Of a stretch of 62,000 nucleotides of DNA, positions 52,201 to 58,738 are shown piece by piece. How positions within the stretch are numbered: the first letter of the stretch is position 1; every line of letters begins with the position of its first letter. The position numbers and the translations under genes are program-made. The notes below the pieces were generated by a model. It saw only the letters and a list, made by a program, of their open reading frames with translations. It was not told the origin of the DNA and did not search any database. This DNA comes from Phoronis australis (lineage: Eukaryota > Phoronida > Phoronidae): the NCBI GenBank assembly GCA_002633005.1, contig NMRA01000662.1:9375-71374 (forward strand), read 5' to 3'.

Positions 52201-55200
52201 TGTATAACTTCACCTTGACAACAGGTAGAGGGTGCATGGTGGTGAAATCACCTTGGGTATCCCACCTGAGTAGGAGATGGAGTAATAATTCATAAACACA
52301 GGCTTCGAATCACTACAAACAGCCACACGTAGCGGCAAGTCTTCCCAACTTCCCAACAGAAATAGGCAGATTGGAAGACTTTTCCCATGAGTGCCCCTAC
52401 ACTGAGGAGTTCCCATGGCCACCATCAGGTGACAAGAACAATGAGCCTAGGGCACGTTCTGTAGATGCAAGACACTCGCCAGTGTCTTCACCAGCTTCGC
52501 TTGTATCTCACCAAGACTCGAGTCATCTTGCTTTTTTCGTGAGTGTCTTTTGCGTCTACAAAACAACCACCTGACTACTTACCTAAGCAAGCACGTGGAA
52601 CTACAAAAAGCATCAGTCCACCAATCAATATTTTAGACAAATCCAAAAAACTCAAGGATACCTTTGTTGATGAAGTCAAAACCTTAATGAAAGATGCTTT
52701 CGAAGAAGCAACACCCACTAACGCGTTTCATGGAAAACAACAGGGAAACCAAAAGATGGTATTATGAAGAAAACAAATGGTAAAAAATATTTTTAAAAAG
52801 TTAAGTGCCTGCCTTAGTAGAACTAAGCACATTATATAACATTGTGGCGCCATCTTTTGACCACCTGTGTTTCAGACATCGGCTTTCATGATTACTGATC
52901 TTGACCACCAACTGGATTTCCAGGTCAAGTTAAGCTTGCTCTACATATGACCAGCAGCGCCACATTTAACACCCCAGTCTATAGCTCGGTGAATCTGAAG
53001 TGGGAAATCCAGTTGGTTATCTCAAAACACTAGGAGTGAAGGGTAGAAACACTGAAGTCTCAAACGAAATATTTCTAGTACGCAATCCTTGTTATATTCT
53101 TTATCTCATCATCACGCAACAACCAGACATATAAATTAACGTCTACGTACGTTGGGTTGGAGGCCTCAGCTTGATCTGTCTGCAGTTTCTCTCCATTCTC
53201 TACCTCCATAGTACAGTAGACTATCTTGTTAGGAGCCAGGGACTTGAGGCCCTGCACCTCCATGACCACAACCTAATCAACAACAGATCAACATTTTTCA
53301 GTTTCTTTGTAATACTTAGTTGTTTTGTCAATACTGATGAAGCCCAATGCAGAGAGGTTTACCACAGAAATATAATGAGTTATTCCAATTGTCAATGGAA
53401 ATGATAAGAGAACTGTGATGACATACAATGATCAGCAATCTCAAGAATGAGGCTTTCAGAGCAAAGATACTCCACAACGGATCTTCCTATGTACCATTGG
53501 CCATTAAAGATTTAGTGATATCAATTTTTGTTTCAACAAGACCATATGACTCTGCAAATAAAACATTTTAAGAGTTCACCTTGGAACGCCCAAACCCAAA
53601 CATTTTTCAACTGGCATGACATGCCATCTATTTGCAAACCGTAAGAAATATGTTCCGGCTAAGTGAAGTGCGAAATGATGAACAAGCAGCAAGCACATAC
53701 TGGATGAAAAATGTTAATCAATATAAACCATACGATAAACTATGTTGACCTACATAGCTATACCAAGAACCTCCCATAGGACAGACTATACCACTACAGT
53801 CCCTATTACCATAGAACTCACCTCAAGAGTAAACGAGAGAACAACATCCAGCTTGGACAATCCAGGTTCACCTTCCTCAGACACTTCCACTTTGGTCACA
53901 GGATTTGTCTGGTGGGCCCTGAAACATGGATAAGGTTGTAATAAGAGATAAAAATGGTAAAACTGTCACAAAAGACATAAATGGTAAAACTGAAACAACC
54001 AATGGTCACCTGATAGTAGCGAGGCATCCAGGTTTACATCCTGGAACTTTACACAAAGTTGCACAGTAGAATCACACCAATTTTGCCCAGAAAATAAATA
54101 CCAAATTGTGCGTTTTTGATTTTTCAGAGGGTTCTGACATTTTTACGAATGCCTACAATTTCTCAAAATAGTGTTTGACGTAACGATTTTACAAATGACG
54201 AAGCATTTATTTGATACTTCGCATTTTTTATTCAAACAATTTTTCAAAATAATTTCATGTTTCCATCACTTTACCAGCAATGATTCCAAAAAATTAGCGA
54301 TCAAGTAGTAGACATGAAAGTATCTCTTCTATCAACACTTGAGTCATTTTTGAGTTGCACAAGTCATTGTGTGACTCAATACAAAAAATGACTGAATATT
54401 TTGTCTCATAACCTTCTTGTCCCCAATTTTTCACCAACTTTCTTTCACCAAATTCCTTACGTATTAAGGAGAAAACAACCTACATCACCACAAGTTTTTG
54501 TGGTCAGGCATATACAAGAACAGACTACCCCACCTGCATTGAACACTTTGAGGTAACACTTAAGTTTATTCCATGTTCTACAGGTGAGGGATGTCCATAG
54601 ACAACAAGACCTGAAGTCTTACACATAAAATTAACATAAAACATTATGTGGCAATAGTTTGACATTGAAATAAAAAATTGAAAGTAAAAAAGGGCCTGAC
54701 CCACAACTTCAAACTACCAAACCCACAGCATCTATCGGGGGAAGGTGGAAATGCTTACTAGTAGCCACCACACTCTACTGTCAAGCAAATAAGACAACAA
54801 CATGCACAGGTAACTATCTTGCAGTTAATATTGTAAGTAAAAACGAGGCAATTTCACTGTCTCTAATTTAATGGCAGCCAGGTTTTAATTTTGAGTCATT
54901 GTATATTGCGGAACCATTAATTAACCTTGCTTGCAGACTAAACACCTGACTAATCTCAGAATCATATGACTGACACCATAGTTCATAAGATGTCTCCAAA
55001 GTAATCCAAAATTAGAAACTTTGCTACATAGATAAATTTATCAGTTACGGTTGCTACCATAGGGGTCTTCTTTTTAGCGTTGTATTTGCATAAGCCGTTC
55101 AGTGTCATACAGAGAAAGACACCTCCTGCTTTGCGCTAGTTATCGGATACGTGTGTGAGGGGCAAGTTGCACTGCTACACACTGTCCTATGTATGTCTGT

Positions 55201-55467
55201 ATGTGGACAGTACTTTACAAAACCATATCATTTACCCCTGTACCAACCATAAACTTAACTGATAACAAAACAAAAGACTACAAAAGGAGTTCCTAGCTGA
55301 TACCTATTGTACCGTTTAAGTTTCTGCAGCGACTTCTTTGAGTCTGTGTTACCCTTAGATACGGGCAGACTCTCCAGGTTCGCCTTCAAGAGATTAATGG
55401 CCGCTCTCAGCTCGTCCACGTACATGGGCTCCATCTCCTTGAGAACAAAGCGCGGATGGCGGCGAAG
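13021..55467 (-). CDS. CADPS: Calcium-dependent secretion activator (CAPS), 21 exons, C2-PH-MUN to C-terminus
   Basis: CAPS/UNC-31 family protein that primes dense-core vesicles for calcium-triggered exocytosis by binding membrane phosphoinositides and SNARE proteins in neurons and endocrine cells. Twenty-one exons on the minus strand join without phase conflict into 969 codons and a stop. Visible residues: 1-54 end of the N-terminal region; about 55-200 C2 domain; about 200-315 PH domain ([14 protein letters not shown] to [12 protein letters not shown]); about 390-836 the DUF1041/MUN region, with [57 protein letters not shown] and [10 protein letters not shown]; then the C-terminus ending [10 protein letters not shown]. 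Vertebrate CADPS is about 1350 residues, so roughly 340 N-terminal residues lie to the right of the window. From memory of vertebrate proteins, a variable linker between the [10 protein letters not shown] and NG-TSED exons and about 11 residues before [10 protein letters not shown] are absent here; either could sit in an unseen micro-exon. CADPS and CADPS2 cannot be told apart; invertebrates usually have one. Confidence 0.96.
13880..14290 (+). repeat. Dispersed repeat family C, copy 1
   Basis: A block from GGCAAACCAATGTTTACA through GTCTGCTTTCATCTGA and TTTTGTATGAAA to GGTACGTAATGCT-like text matches 43195-43610 in the same order and orientation, with much point divergence. No ORF shared. Family unknown. 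Confidence 0.7.
14709..14813 (-). CDS. CADPS: CADPS exon 20: [15 protein letters not shown]
   Basis: Acceptor tgacag, donor gtgggt; 35 codons. Encodes [20 protein letters not shown] and [15 protein letters not shown], typical of the CAPS C-terminal region. Confidence 0.95.
15203..15370. repeat. 56-bp triplication spanning the 3' end and donor of a CADPS exon
   Basis: Units 15203-15258, 15259-15314 and 15315-15370 are nearly identical. Each carries, on minus, the exon end ATCTATGTGTTGAGTATTAT followed by GGGGGTATGT. The exon-proximal unit holds the donor in use; the other two hold perfect copies. Confidence 0.95.
15344..15451 (-). CDS. CADPS: CADPS exon 19: GKEYVSFMR, donor triplicated
   Basis: Acceptor cctcag, donor GGG/gtatgt; 36 codons. 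Encodes [20 protein letters not shown] then [16 protein letters not shown]. Its 3' end with the donor is repeated in tandem three times (15203-15370, 56-bp period). Use of a later donor would shift frame and meet a stop. Confidence 0.94.
15961..16119 (-). CDS. CADPS: CADPS exon 18: [10 protein letters not shown]
   Basis: Acceptor gtttag, donor gtaagt; 53 whole codons. Encodes [40 protein letters not shown] and [13 protein letters not shown], the end of the MUN region. Confidence 0.96.
16120..18523. other. CADPS intron, nothing recognised
   Basis: 2.4 kb A+T-rich intron. A few A- and T-rich stretches and a short AAT run near 17397. No repeat or ORF with support. Confidence 0.6.
18524..18671 (-). 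CDS. CADPS: CADPS exon 17
   Basis: Acceptor ccacag, donor gtaagt. Encodes [40 protein letters not shown] and LCAWGSMDT. Less conserved than its neighbours, but VP--VC-M-NV--D---QS-KLC fits the family. Confidence 0.93.
18855..19358. mobile_element. hAT-like non-autonomous DNA transposon, 504 bp
   Basis: Starts CAGGGCTTGGAAT and ends ATTCCAAGCCTTG, inverted ends matching at 12 of 13. Both sides are flanked by AACTTT (18849-18854 and 19359-19364), part of a target duplication. The inside is richer in CpG than its surroundings. No transposase ORF. Lies between CADPS exons 16 and 17. Confidence 0.75.
19855..19994. repeat. Degenerate 23-38 bp array ending at a CADPS donor
   Basis: Units of CATAGGGTGATGCCTATTAC type, some extended by AAAACAGCCTGTTACC. 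The last unit runs into the donor of exon 16: minus GTAACAGG is both the intron start and a repeated part of the unit. Confidence 0.85.
19995..20150 (-). CDS. CADPS: CADPS exon 16: [17 protein letters not shown]
   Basis: Acceptor ccttag, donor gtaaca. Encodes [40 protein letters not shown] and [11 protein letters not shown]. The donor directly abuts a degenerate 23-38 bp array. Confidence 0.96.
20511..20652 (-). CDS. CADPS: CADPS exon 15: [15 protein letters not shown]
   Basis: Acceptor ttgtag, donor gtaggt. Encodes [40 protein letters not shown] and ERWQLQ. The acceptor and the first 14 exon bases recur beside the n at 24308, as part of a repeated block, without the rest of the exon. Confidence 0.96.
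20639..21293. repeat. 655-bp block repeated at 24309-24963
   Basis: CCCTCGCAAGCTCTCTACAA through CAAAAACATTTAA occurs at both places, same orientation, a few percent different with small indels. Includes the exon 15 acceptor. Confidence 0.9.
21782..22542. other. Assembly gap (761 n)
   Basis: Run of n. The ORFs reported across it are meaningless. Confidence 1.
22584..23561 (-). pseudogene. Remains of a protein-coding mobile element or unknown gene
   Basis: Four successive protein-like stretches on minus, in changing frames: [20 protein letters not shown] (within 23274-23561); [20 protein letters not shown] and [14 protein letters not shown] (23116-23325, motif codons about 23182-23205); [20 protein letters not shown] (22884-23081); [20 protein letters not shown] (22584-22823). 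The GKD-CDR---P-K-H---F--EGN pattern followed by a GIR-W-----G--K segment recalls repeated invertebrate proteins with a transposase-like core. That is from memory and not a firm family call. Stops and frame changes mean it is decayed or split by introns. It sits beside the gap in a CADPS intron, on the same strand as CADPS, but is not part of it. Confidence 0.45.
24309..24963. repeat. Second copy of the 655-bp block
   Basis: Starts one base after the n at 24308 with the acceptor side of CADPS exon 15 and only 14 exon bases, then follows 20639-21293. Probably the other haplotype of the same locus. Confidence 0.9.
25066..25222 (-). CDS. CADPS: CADPS exon 14: MUN core
   Basis: Acceptor ttgtag, donor gtaagt. 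Encodes [40 protein letters not shown] and [12 protein letters not shown]. Confidence 0.96.
26081..26240. repeat. 40-bp tandem repeat, four copies
   Basis: Exactly four 40-bp units containing TTTTGGACAAGTGGACCCGT and AGCCAGCTATTATGAA. Confidence 0.95.
26661..29132. repeat. 1.24-kb direct duplication joined at a single n (27900)
   Basis: 26661-27899 and 27901-29132 match nearly throughout, with scattered substitutions and short indels (for example GTTAACTTTC against ATTAATTATCTTTC). The first copy stops exactly at the n after TTTGCTTCATGG. Probably both haplotypes in series. Confidence 0.88.
29133..32095. other. CADPS intron between exons 13 and 14, no gene
   Basis: Intronic sequence with one 69-bp tandem duplication (30997-31134). 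Otherwise I see no repeats or coding segments. Confidence 0.55.
30997..31134. repeat. 69-bp tandem duplication
   Basis: Two copies of a unit containing ACATGGCCGAGTTGAG and CATGATCATTATACAGCACA, offset 69. Confidence 0.9.
32096..32202 (-). CDS. CADPS: CADPS exon 13: [11 protein letters not shown]
   Basis: Acceptor ttacag, donor gtgagt. Encodes [20 protein letters not shown] then [15 protein letters not shown]. Separated from exon 12 by the largest intron in the window, 10.2 kb. Confidence 0.96.
32395..33770 (+). repeat. CTCF-motif-bearing dispersed repeat, copy 2 (antisense to CADPS)
   Basis: Starts with CACCGCAAATGGTATGCTCG and AAAAATGGCC, ends with a CGCCGGACGCC and ATGAGGGCAATACGCACC tail. 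In between, GCCACTAGG-GGC phrases recur near 32655, 32775, 32992, 33126, 33268, 33392 and 33541. 32657-32670 reads CCACTAGGGGGCGC. Confidence 0.75.
33771..35936. other. CADPS intron, nothing recognised
   Basis: A+T-rich intronic sequence. No repeat, RNA or coding segment that I can support. Confidence 0.55.
35937..37630 (+). repeat. CTCF-motif-bearing dispersed repeat, copy 3 (longest)
   Basis: Starts ACAAGAGCAACGCTGAGCAT, ends in a GGACGGACGCTGGACGGACG tract and ATAATGCGTCC. About ten motif copies in three recurring forms: ATGGCCACTAGGTGGCGCAA, TTGCCACTAGGGGGCACACC and CTACTAGGAGGCACCACAG, each about 150 bp apart (about 36025, 36165, 36350, 36495, 36650, 36809, 36954, 37100, 37260, 37405). 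No long ORF. Confidence 0.85.
37698..37827. other. Assembly gap (130 n)
   Basis: Run of n between repeat copy 3 and the 51-53 bp minisatellite. Confidence 1.
37880..38380. repeat. 51-53 bp minisatellite, about ten units
   Basis: Units contain ACACATCTGCTTGTAAATAC and GATGCGTGGTAATTGTATAC. Open frames of up to 167 codons on minus here are only the repeat read through. Confidence 0.95.
39034..39434. mobile_element. Long-inverted-repeat MITE, PIF/Harbinger-like, 401 bp
   Basis: The left 115 bases (GACCCGGTCCCCAATCTTT, AACTCGAAATTAGG, GGGCGAACTCAAG-TAATTG) pair with the right end read in reverse (GGCCCGGTCTCTAATCTTT, AACTCGAAACTA, GCGCGAACTTAAGGTAATTG). CAG flanks both sides as a possible 3-bp target duplication. 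The centre is itself palindromic around AACTCGAAATTTCGAGTT. The GRCCCGGT start fits PIF/Harbinger-type ends. Confidence 0.75.
39435..41698. other. CADPS intron, nothing recognised
   Basis: A+T-rich. No repeat or coding segment with support apart from a 40-bp GACCAGCACAACACATCTCT doublet near 41240-41300. Confidence 0.5.
41699..41880. repeat. 10-11 bp tandem repeat
   Basis: Imperfect run of TACTGAATACT-type units. Confidence 0.9.
42409..42532 (-). CDS. CADPS: CADPS exon 12: [11 protein letters not shown]
   Basis: Acceptor tgcag, donor gtatga. Encodes [20 protein letters not shown] and [20 protein letters not shown], a core part of the MUN region. Confidence 0.96.
42660..43195. repeat. 33-37 bp minisatellite upstream of CADPS exon 12
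   Basis: About 14 imperfect units of CACCAATCTCTCAAACACGG and GCACAAATAGCAGTGAA. It runs directly into dispersed repeat family C. Confidence 0.93.
43195..43610 (+). repeat. Dispersed repeat family C, copy 2
   Basis: Same order of phrases as 13880-14290: GGCAAACCAATGTTTACA, GTCTGCTTTCATCTGA, TTTTGTATGAAA, GTACGTAATGCTA. Ends just before exon 11. Confidence 0.7.
43644..43707 (-). CDS. CADPS: CADPS exon 11 (64 nt): [20 protein letters not shown]
   Basis: Acceptor tttcag, donor gtaatt. Encodes [20 protein letters not shown] and R. Short, but phase and protein match are exact. Confidence 0.95.
43941..44042 (-). CDS. CADPS: CADPS exon 10: [11 protein letters not shown] entry
   Basis: Acceptor ttacag, donor gtatga. 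Encodes [20 protein letters not shown] and [13 protein letters not shown], continuing into RYCFPFG in the next exon. Confidence 0.95.
44555..44640 (+). repeat. Short repeat family D, copy 1
   Basis: CACTAGGTGGCGCTAATGAA followed by a diverged match to 55738-55815 (TTTCATTACC/CTGGATAGAGTGAAAACAG against CTGAATAGACTGTGAACAG, then TCATC-GCAC). Begins with a CTCF-like core. Confidence 0.5.
44814..45001 (-). CDS. CADPS: CADPS exon 9: GWFSPGQ, start of MUN region
   Basis: Acceptor ctgtag, donor gtacga. Encodes [40 protein letters not shown] and [15 protein letters not shown]. Among the most conserved stretches in the family. Confidence 0.97.
45181..45317 (-). CDS. CADPS: CADPS exon 8: [11 protein letters not shown] segment
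   Basis: Acceptor cgtag, donor gtaagt. Encodes [20 protein letters not shown] and [14 protein letters not shown], the conserved region after the PH linker. The acceptor has a second diverged copy 43 bp upstream in the transcript. Confidence 0.95.
45298..45378. repeat. Duplicated acceptor region of CADPS exon 8
   Basis: 45298-45335 and 45341-45378 match at about 32 of 38 positions. Both contain the minus acceptor with ATGCTGA after it (cgtag and cttag). Confidence 0.85.
46597..46744. repeat. 21-bp minisatellite, seven units
   Basis: Nearly perfect ACAATGAAATACAATACATA units. It makes open frames in all three minus frames with no coding meaning. Confidence 0.97.
46814..47029 (-). CDS. CADPS: CADPS exon 7: PH end and linker
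   Basis: Acceptor cccag, donor gtaggt. Encodes [40 protein letters not shown] and a Pro/Ser/Thr-rich linker ending SRLQG. The PH C-terminal helix with its conserved Trp is present. The linker is shorter than in vertebrates. Confidence 0.96.
47158..48410 (+). repeat. CTCF-motif-bearing dispersed repeat, copy 4
   Basis: Starts CAAGAGCAACGCGGAGTGTT, with AACGGTGTGCTTCTAGGG just after. Motif phrases near 47236, 47371, 47525, 47655, 47798, 47947, 48093 and 48217; 47798-47811 reads CCACTAGGGGGCAC. Ends GATGACGGCAATATGCACCC. Confidence 0.85.
49062..49170 (-). CDS. CADPS: CADPS exon 6: PH middle
   Basis: Acceptor ttgcag, donor gtgtgt. Encodes [20 protein letters not shown] then [16 protein letters not shown]. 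Matches the middle strands of the CAPS PH domain. Confidence 0.96.
50170..50245. repeat. TG/CA microsatellite with an n
   Basis: Run of GT dinucleotides interrupted by n at 50216 and by CG. Confidence 0.97.
50311..50445. repeat. 45-bp triplication spanning the donor of the CADPS PH exon
   Basis: Units start at 50311, 50356 and 50401. Each holds AAGTCCCAAATTGACTG and, on minus, the exon end CTTGTTCAG followed by gtgagcaagg. The middle copy is changed to CTTGTTCGG/gttagc. Confidence 0.95.
50432..50635 (-). CDS. CADPS: CADPS exon 5: end of C2, start of PH
   Basis: Acceptor tttcag, donor gtgagc; 68 whole codons. Begins [18 protein letters not shown] and carries [20 protein letters not shown] and [15 protein letters not shown], the first strands of the CAPS PH domain with its basic lipid-binding patch. 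Its donor lies in a 45-bp triplication. Confidence 0.97.
50990..51182. repeat. 55-bp duplication and 21-bp triplet
   Basis: 50990-51044 and 51045-51099 are identical as far as I can see. 51120-51182 is three units of GACCTTCATCTGGACAAGTTT. Confidence 0.95.
51400..52153. repeat. 58-bp minisatellite ending at the donor of CADPS exon 4
   Basis: About 13 units, the last seven at exact 58-bp spacing. Each contains GGTGTTACCTTG, so minus CAAGGTAACAC, the same 11 bases as the real exon/intron border at 52154. The unit also carries CATACACTGCAGTAACATGG and TCTAATGTGTTCAATACATG. Confidence 0.96.
52154..52265 (-). CDS. CADPS: CADPS exon 4: C2, donor next to a 58-bp array
   Basis: Acceptor ctcag, donor CAAG/gtaacac at 52153/52154. 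Encodes [20 protein letters not shown] then [17 protein letters not shown]. Directly downstream on the minus strand the intron starts with a tandem array whose units repeat the same donor sequence. Confidence 0.95.
52355..52767 (+). pseudogene. Protein-like plus-strand segment, frame-broken, unrecognised
   Basis: Two adjoining frames read like protein: [40 protein letters not shown] (52371-52574) and [59 protein letters not shown] with a stop at 52765-52767. The frame shifts near a run of six T at about 52531. It lies antisense in a CADPS intron. I do not recognise it; an old mobile-element ORF or retrocopy would fit. Confidence 0.35.
53151..53272 (-). CDS. CADPS: CADPS exon 3: C2 core
   Basis: Acceptor gattag, donor gtacgt. 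Encodes [20 protein letters not shown] then [20 protein letters not shown]. Near-identical to the C2 core of CAPS proteins across animals. Confidence 0.96.
53822..53918 (-). CDS. CADPS: CADPS exon 2: start of C2
   Basis: Acceptor tttcag, donor gtgagt. Encodes [20 protein letters not shown] then [20 protein letters not shown] is the conserved entry strand of the CAPS C2 domain. Confidence 0.93.
55304..55467 (-). CDS. CADPS: CADPS exon 1 of window: helix before C2
   Basis: Minus-strand acceptor cactag, donor gtatca. Encodes [37 protein letters not shown] and LQKLKRYN. This matches the CAPS stretch just N-terminal of the C2 domain. Starts in phase 0 and ends in phase 2. No further upstream exon found in the window. 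Confidence 0.93.
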
Positions 55468-55737
55468 CTAGTGACGAAATGGAACAATACTGTTAAACGT
55501 GGTCATTGTTGGCAGCACAGAAATTACACCAACAGATTGATCCATCTATGACTGGGCCAGATGGGGTGTATTGAATGTTGTATGTTAACAGAGCAAGACT
55601 GCAGATCTGATGAAGCATGAGCACCACAGTGGCAGCCAGTGGGAGACATTCACCTGGGTCACATGGCACTGATGGCACTTACTGCCACCTGGCTGTAAAA
55701 ACATTTACTTTACACTGTTTTGCCAAAGGAGACTTGA

Positions 55738-55815
55738 AATTCACTAGATGGCGTTAATGAAGGAACACTCTTTTCATTACCTGGATAGAGTGAAAACAGA
55801 AACTGCTCATCTGCA
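55738..55815 (+). repeat. Short repeat family D, copy 2
   Basis: CACTAGATGGCGTTAATGAA, then a match to 44555-44640 through TCATCTGCAC. Confidence 0.5.
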
Positions 55816-55827
55816 CTGGATGATGAC

Positions 55828-55913
55828 AGTCTTGTGTGACTAGTAGAATGCATGCATGCATTGGACGATGAGTCTTGTGCGACTAGCAGAATGCATGCAT
55901 GCATTAGCATCAT
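55828..55913. repeat. 43-bp tandem duplication
   Basis: AGTCTTGTGTGACTAGTAGA followed by ATGCATGCATGCATT occurs twice, offset 43. Confidence 0.9.
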
Positions 55914-56883
55914 GTGATAAGGTTCAAGCTCCTCAGAGAGCAACAGAGCAACACTCGACTTCATATACATATTTATGTATACACAAGTACACTCTCGGCG
56001 TTTTTCCATAAAATGAACTTGCAATAGTGCCGTAACGGCCATCTATCTCAACTGACTAGCTGCCATTGTGTAATCAATGAATCCTGTTCCCACTGACTCA
56101 TAGGAACAAGTAACTCAGAGATAACAGCAATCCCATAGTCCTTTTCATCATTCTTATGGGCATTGTTTAAGGCCACAAAAAGATGTGTACTATATTTGCT
56201 ATGTGATCAGCTGCAATCATAGACAGATCAATACAGTAGTGCCATTATGGTGGGGATGACTGTAATCAGTCACAGAGAGCAAATCTGCTGTTGGGAAAAG
56301 AACTTTCAAAAACAATGTAGCAAAAAGTTGCCATGATTCAGATTTAGAAAATATTACAAATAATCAGTGCTTATCACTTCTGTAGAAGTTTTTTTAACTG
56401 GGAAGTGAAGCTCCGACATGTGCATTCAGCATCTATGCAAAAATACAAAGTAGCATTTGAGTGAAGTCTAATAGAACAAGATGTAAGTTCGACAAATTAA
56501 CACATTGGTAGATTTAAAGTACGGAGTATACTAAGTGGTACAACACGGTTTTTAGGTTCCACCACAAAATGCTACTTTGAAACAGGCTATTATCCTCGCT
56601 AAAAGCCAACAACAGCCTAACACTATTGAACAGGACTACAACTGAAATTGTGAGCAACAAACTGGCACAGACGGCGTAACAATAATGAGGGATTAGCAAA
56701 GTTATGCACAGGTGTCGGAACTTCATGCACTCAGTTCTCAGGGACATAACACATCAAATATACACGTGGAGACACACATAGTGAGCATGCCAGCCTATAT
56801 CATCACATAAGAAGTCACCACATTATCTGTCTTTAGATTTCACCCAATGTGTCACTGCATAAGTAGTTCATGGCATTTCATAG

Positions 56884-56979
56884 GTACATATCCATTGATC
56901 CATCTTGTCCTCCATATCATCCAATGGACAAGTACATATTCATTGATCCAAGTTGTCCTCCATATCATCCAATGGACAA
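56884..56979. repeat. 48-bp tandem duplication
   Basis: GTACATATCCATTGATCC and TCCTCCATATCATCCAATGG occur twice, offset 48. Confidence 0.92.
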
Positions 56980-58596
56980 GTCACTTGATATCTGGTCAGT
57001 AGAAAATTTGGGTGGCTGGTAACTAACATTCAAATGGACCAGGTAAAGAAAAATATTTTAAACGGTTACTTTGCCCATTTGAATGTTTTCAAAAAGAATT
57101 AAAATTCTTTTTGAAAATCTGTATACATAATTCTTGGTGTCTGACCAACAGCTGCTGACAAAGCGTTGTGAGTATAGGATAAATCTCATGCAAGCATGCT
57201 CTTTCAGTAGGATCTATGGTAAACAATTTTCAATTAGGGAGTCTCTAGAATTTGGGACATAGAAACTCCCACGAAAAGAATGTTTTGTTGGTTCTGCAAT
57301 TTGAGGTAAGGGTACTTTTGGCATTCACCATATTTCTCAAATTTCAAAACATGCATTTTCAATCTACAGCTTAGGTAATTTTTGCCCTCTTTTCCATGAT
57401 TCTTGAATTTTGAGACGGACAATGTTGTCTAGTTCCAAAATTTGGGGCAAGCTCCAACTATGAGCAAATAATTAATTTTTCAGTGTTCCATATTGGAGAA
57501 ATTTTGTCATAGTTCAATTTGGGACGAGTTCATGCAAAGACTGGGGACAGAAACATCGGGGCAAAAAAGAGTTATGAACTCTTGGCATTTCAGATAATTG
57601 AGACTATTTTCACAGGATGACATGTTTACTTTCTGGCAAACAAGGTAAGGATTATTGCTAGGCGTAATATCCCTATGAATAGTCAGATACATTCATATTA
57701 AAAGCCTTTGGATTCAAAAATATCTAATTATAAAAATTACCACCAATTATATAGGTGAACTAGCATAAAACTATCTTATGACAGGAATATTTAAAAACAA
57801 AAAATTGAATGTAATACTATACTGGCAACTATCCTTGCATTTTGAATGACTTCAGAACCAATTATTCCCTAACTGCAGCAGTTAATGCCAGTTCATCAAA
57901 ATAGTGCAACACCTTTCTGTGTCAAACGTTATCTGTTTCTTGCTCTCAATACAGCCATTCTTAGCTGACTTTAAATAGCAATCAACATACATTCTAAAGA
58001 GAACAATTATTTTTCAATTGTAGTATTGATAACAGGCTATACTATTTCTGCATAACCATGACATTTTAACCATAACTGAAACTGGTGTATATTGATTGTT
58101 GGATTCAACAAGCCTAGACAGGTCAATACATGGACAAATGGGGGCATTAAAGAAAGACATGTGCCTTGAACGTTCAGAACTTCAAAGATTTGAGTGCATG
58201 CATGCTGCAAAACTACGAAGCTGCCATATAGGGTGACTCTAAAGCGTGTTACCTATGTTTTTTGCTTCTTAAATAATTACTTCTGAAGAAGTCATAACCA
58301 CTCAGGCCAAATTACAAAACATAACGTAGATTTGTTGCCATTTTATTGCCTGTTTAAAATTTGTTCAAAAAGTACCCCACTTTATTGAAAGCTCATTTTC
58401 AGGCGATGTAGAACGTCATTTGGGTATAGCACCTCCGTACTTACATATTGCTAACACGTTTACACCCTTCAAAATAGATTGTCTGGGTAGTTCTAGTAAT
58501 ACATGATGTTTTTTGATTCAAGGATACAAATGGCCATTTTGTAATTACCAATTCTGAGCATTATGCTAGGAAAGTCTTCAGAGGTAGAAGAAACAG

Positions 58597-58738
58597 GTAT
58601 TGGTTGTAACAGGATGGGGACATTGGTTGTAGCGGGATGGGGACGTTGGTTGTAGCAGGATGGGGACGTTGGTTGTAGCAGGATGGGGACGTTGGTTGTA
58701 GCAGGATGGGGACATTGGTTGTAGCAGGATGGGGATAT
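58597..58738. repeat. 23-bp minisatellite, six units
   Basis: GGTTGTAGCAGGATGGGGAC-type units. G-rich on plus. Confidence 0.95.
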
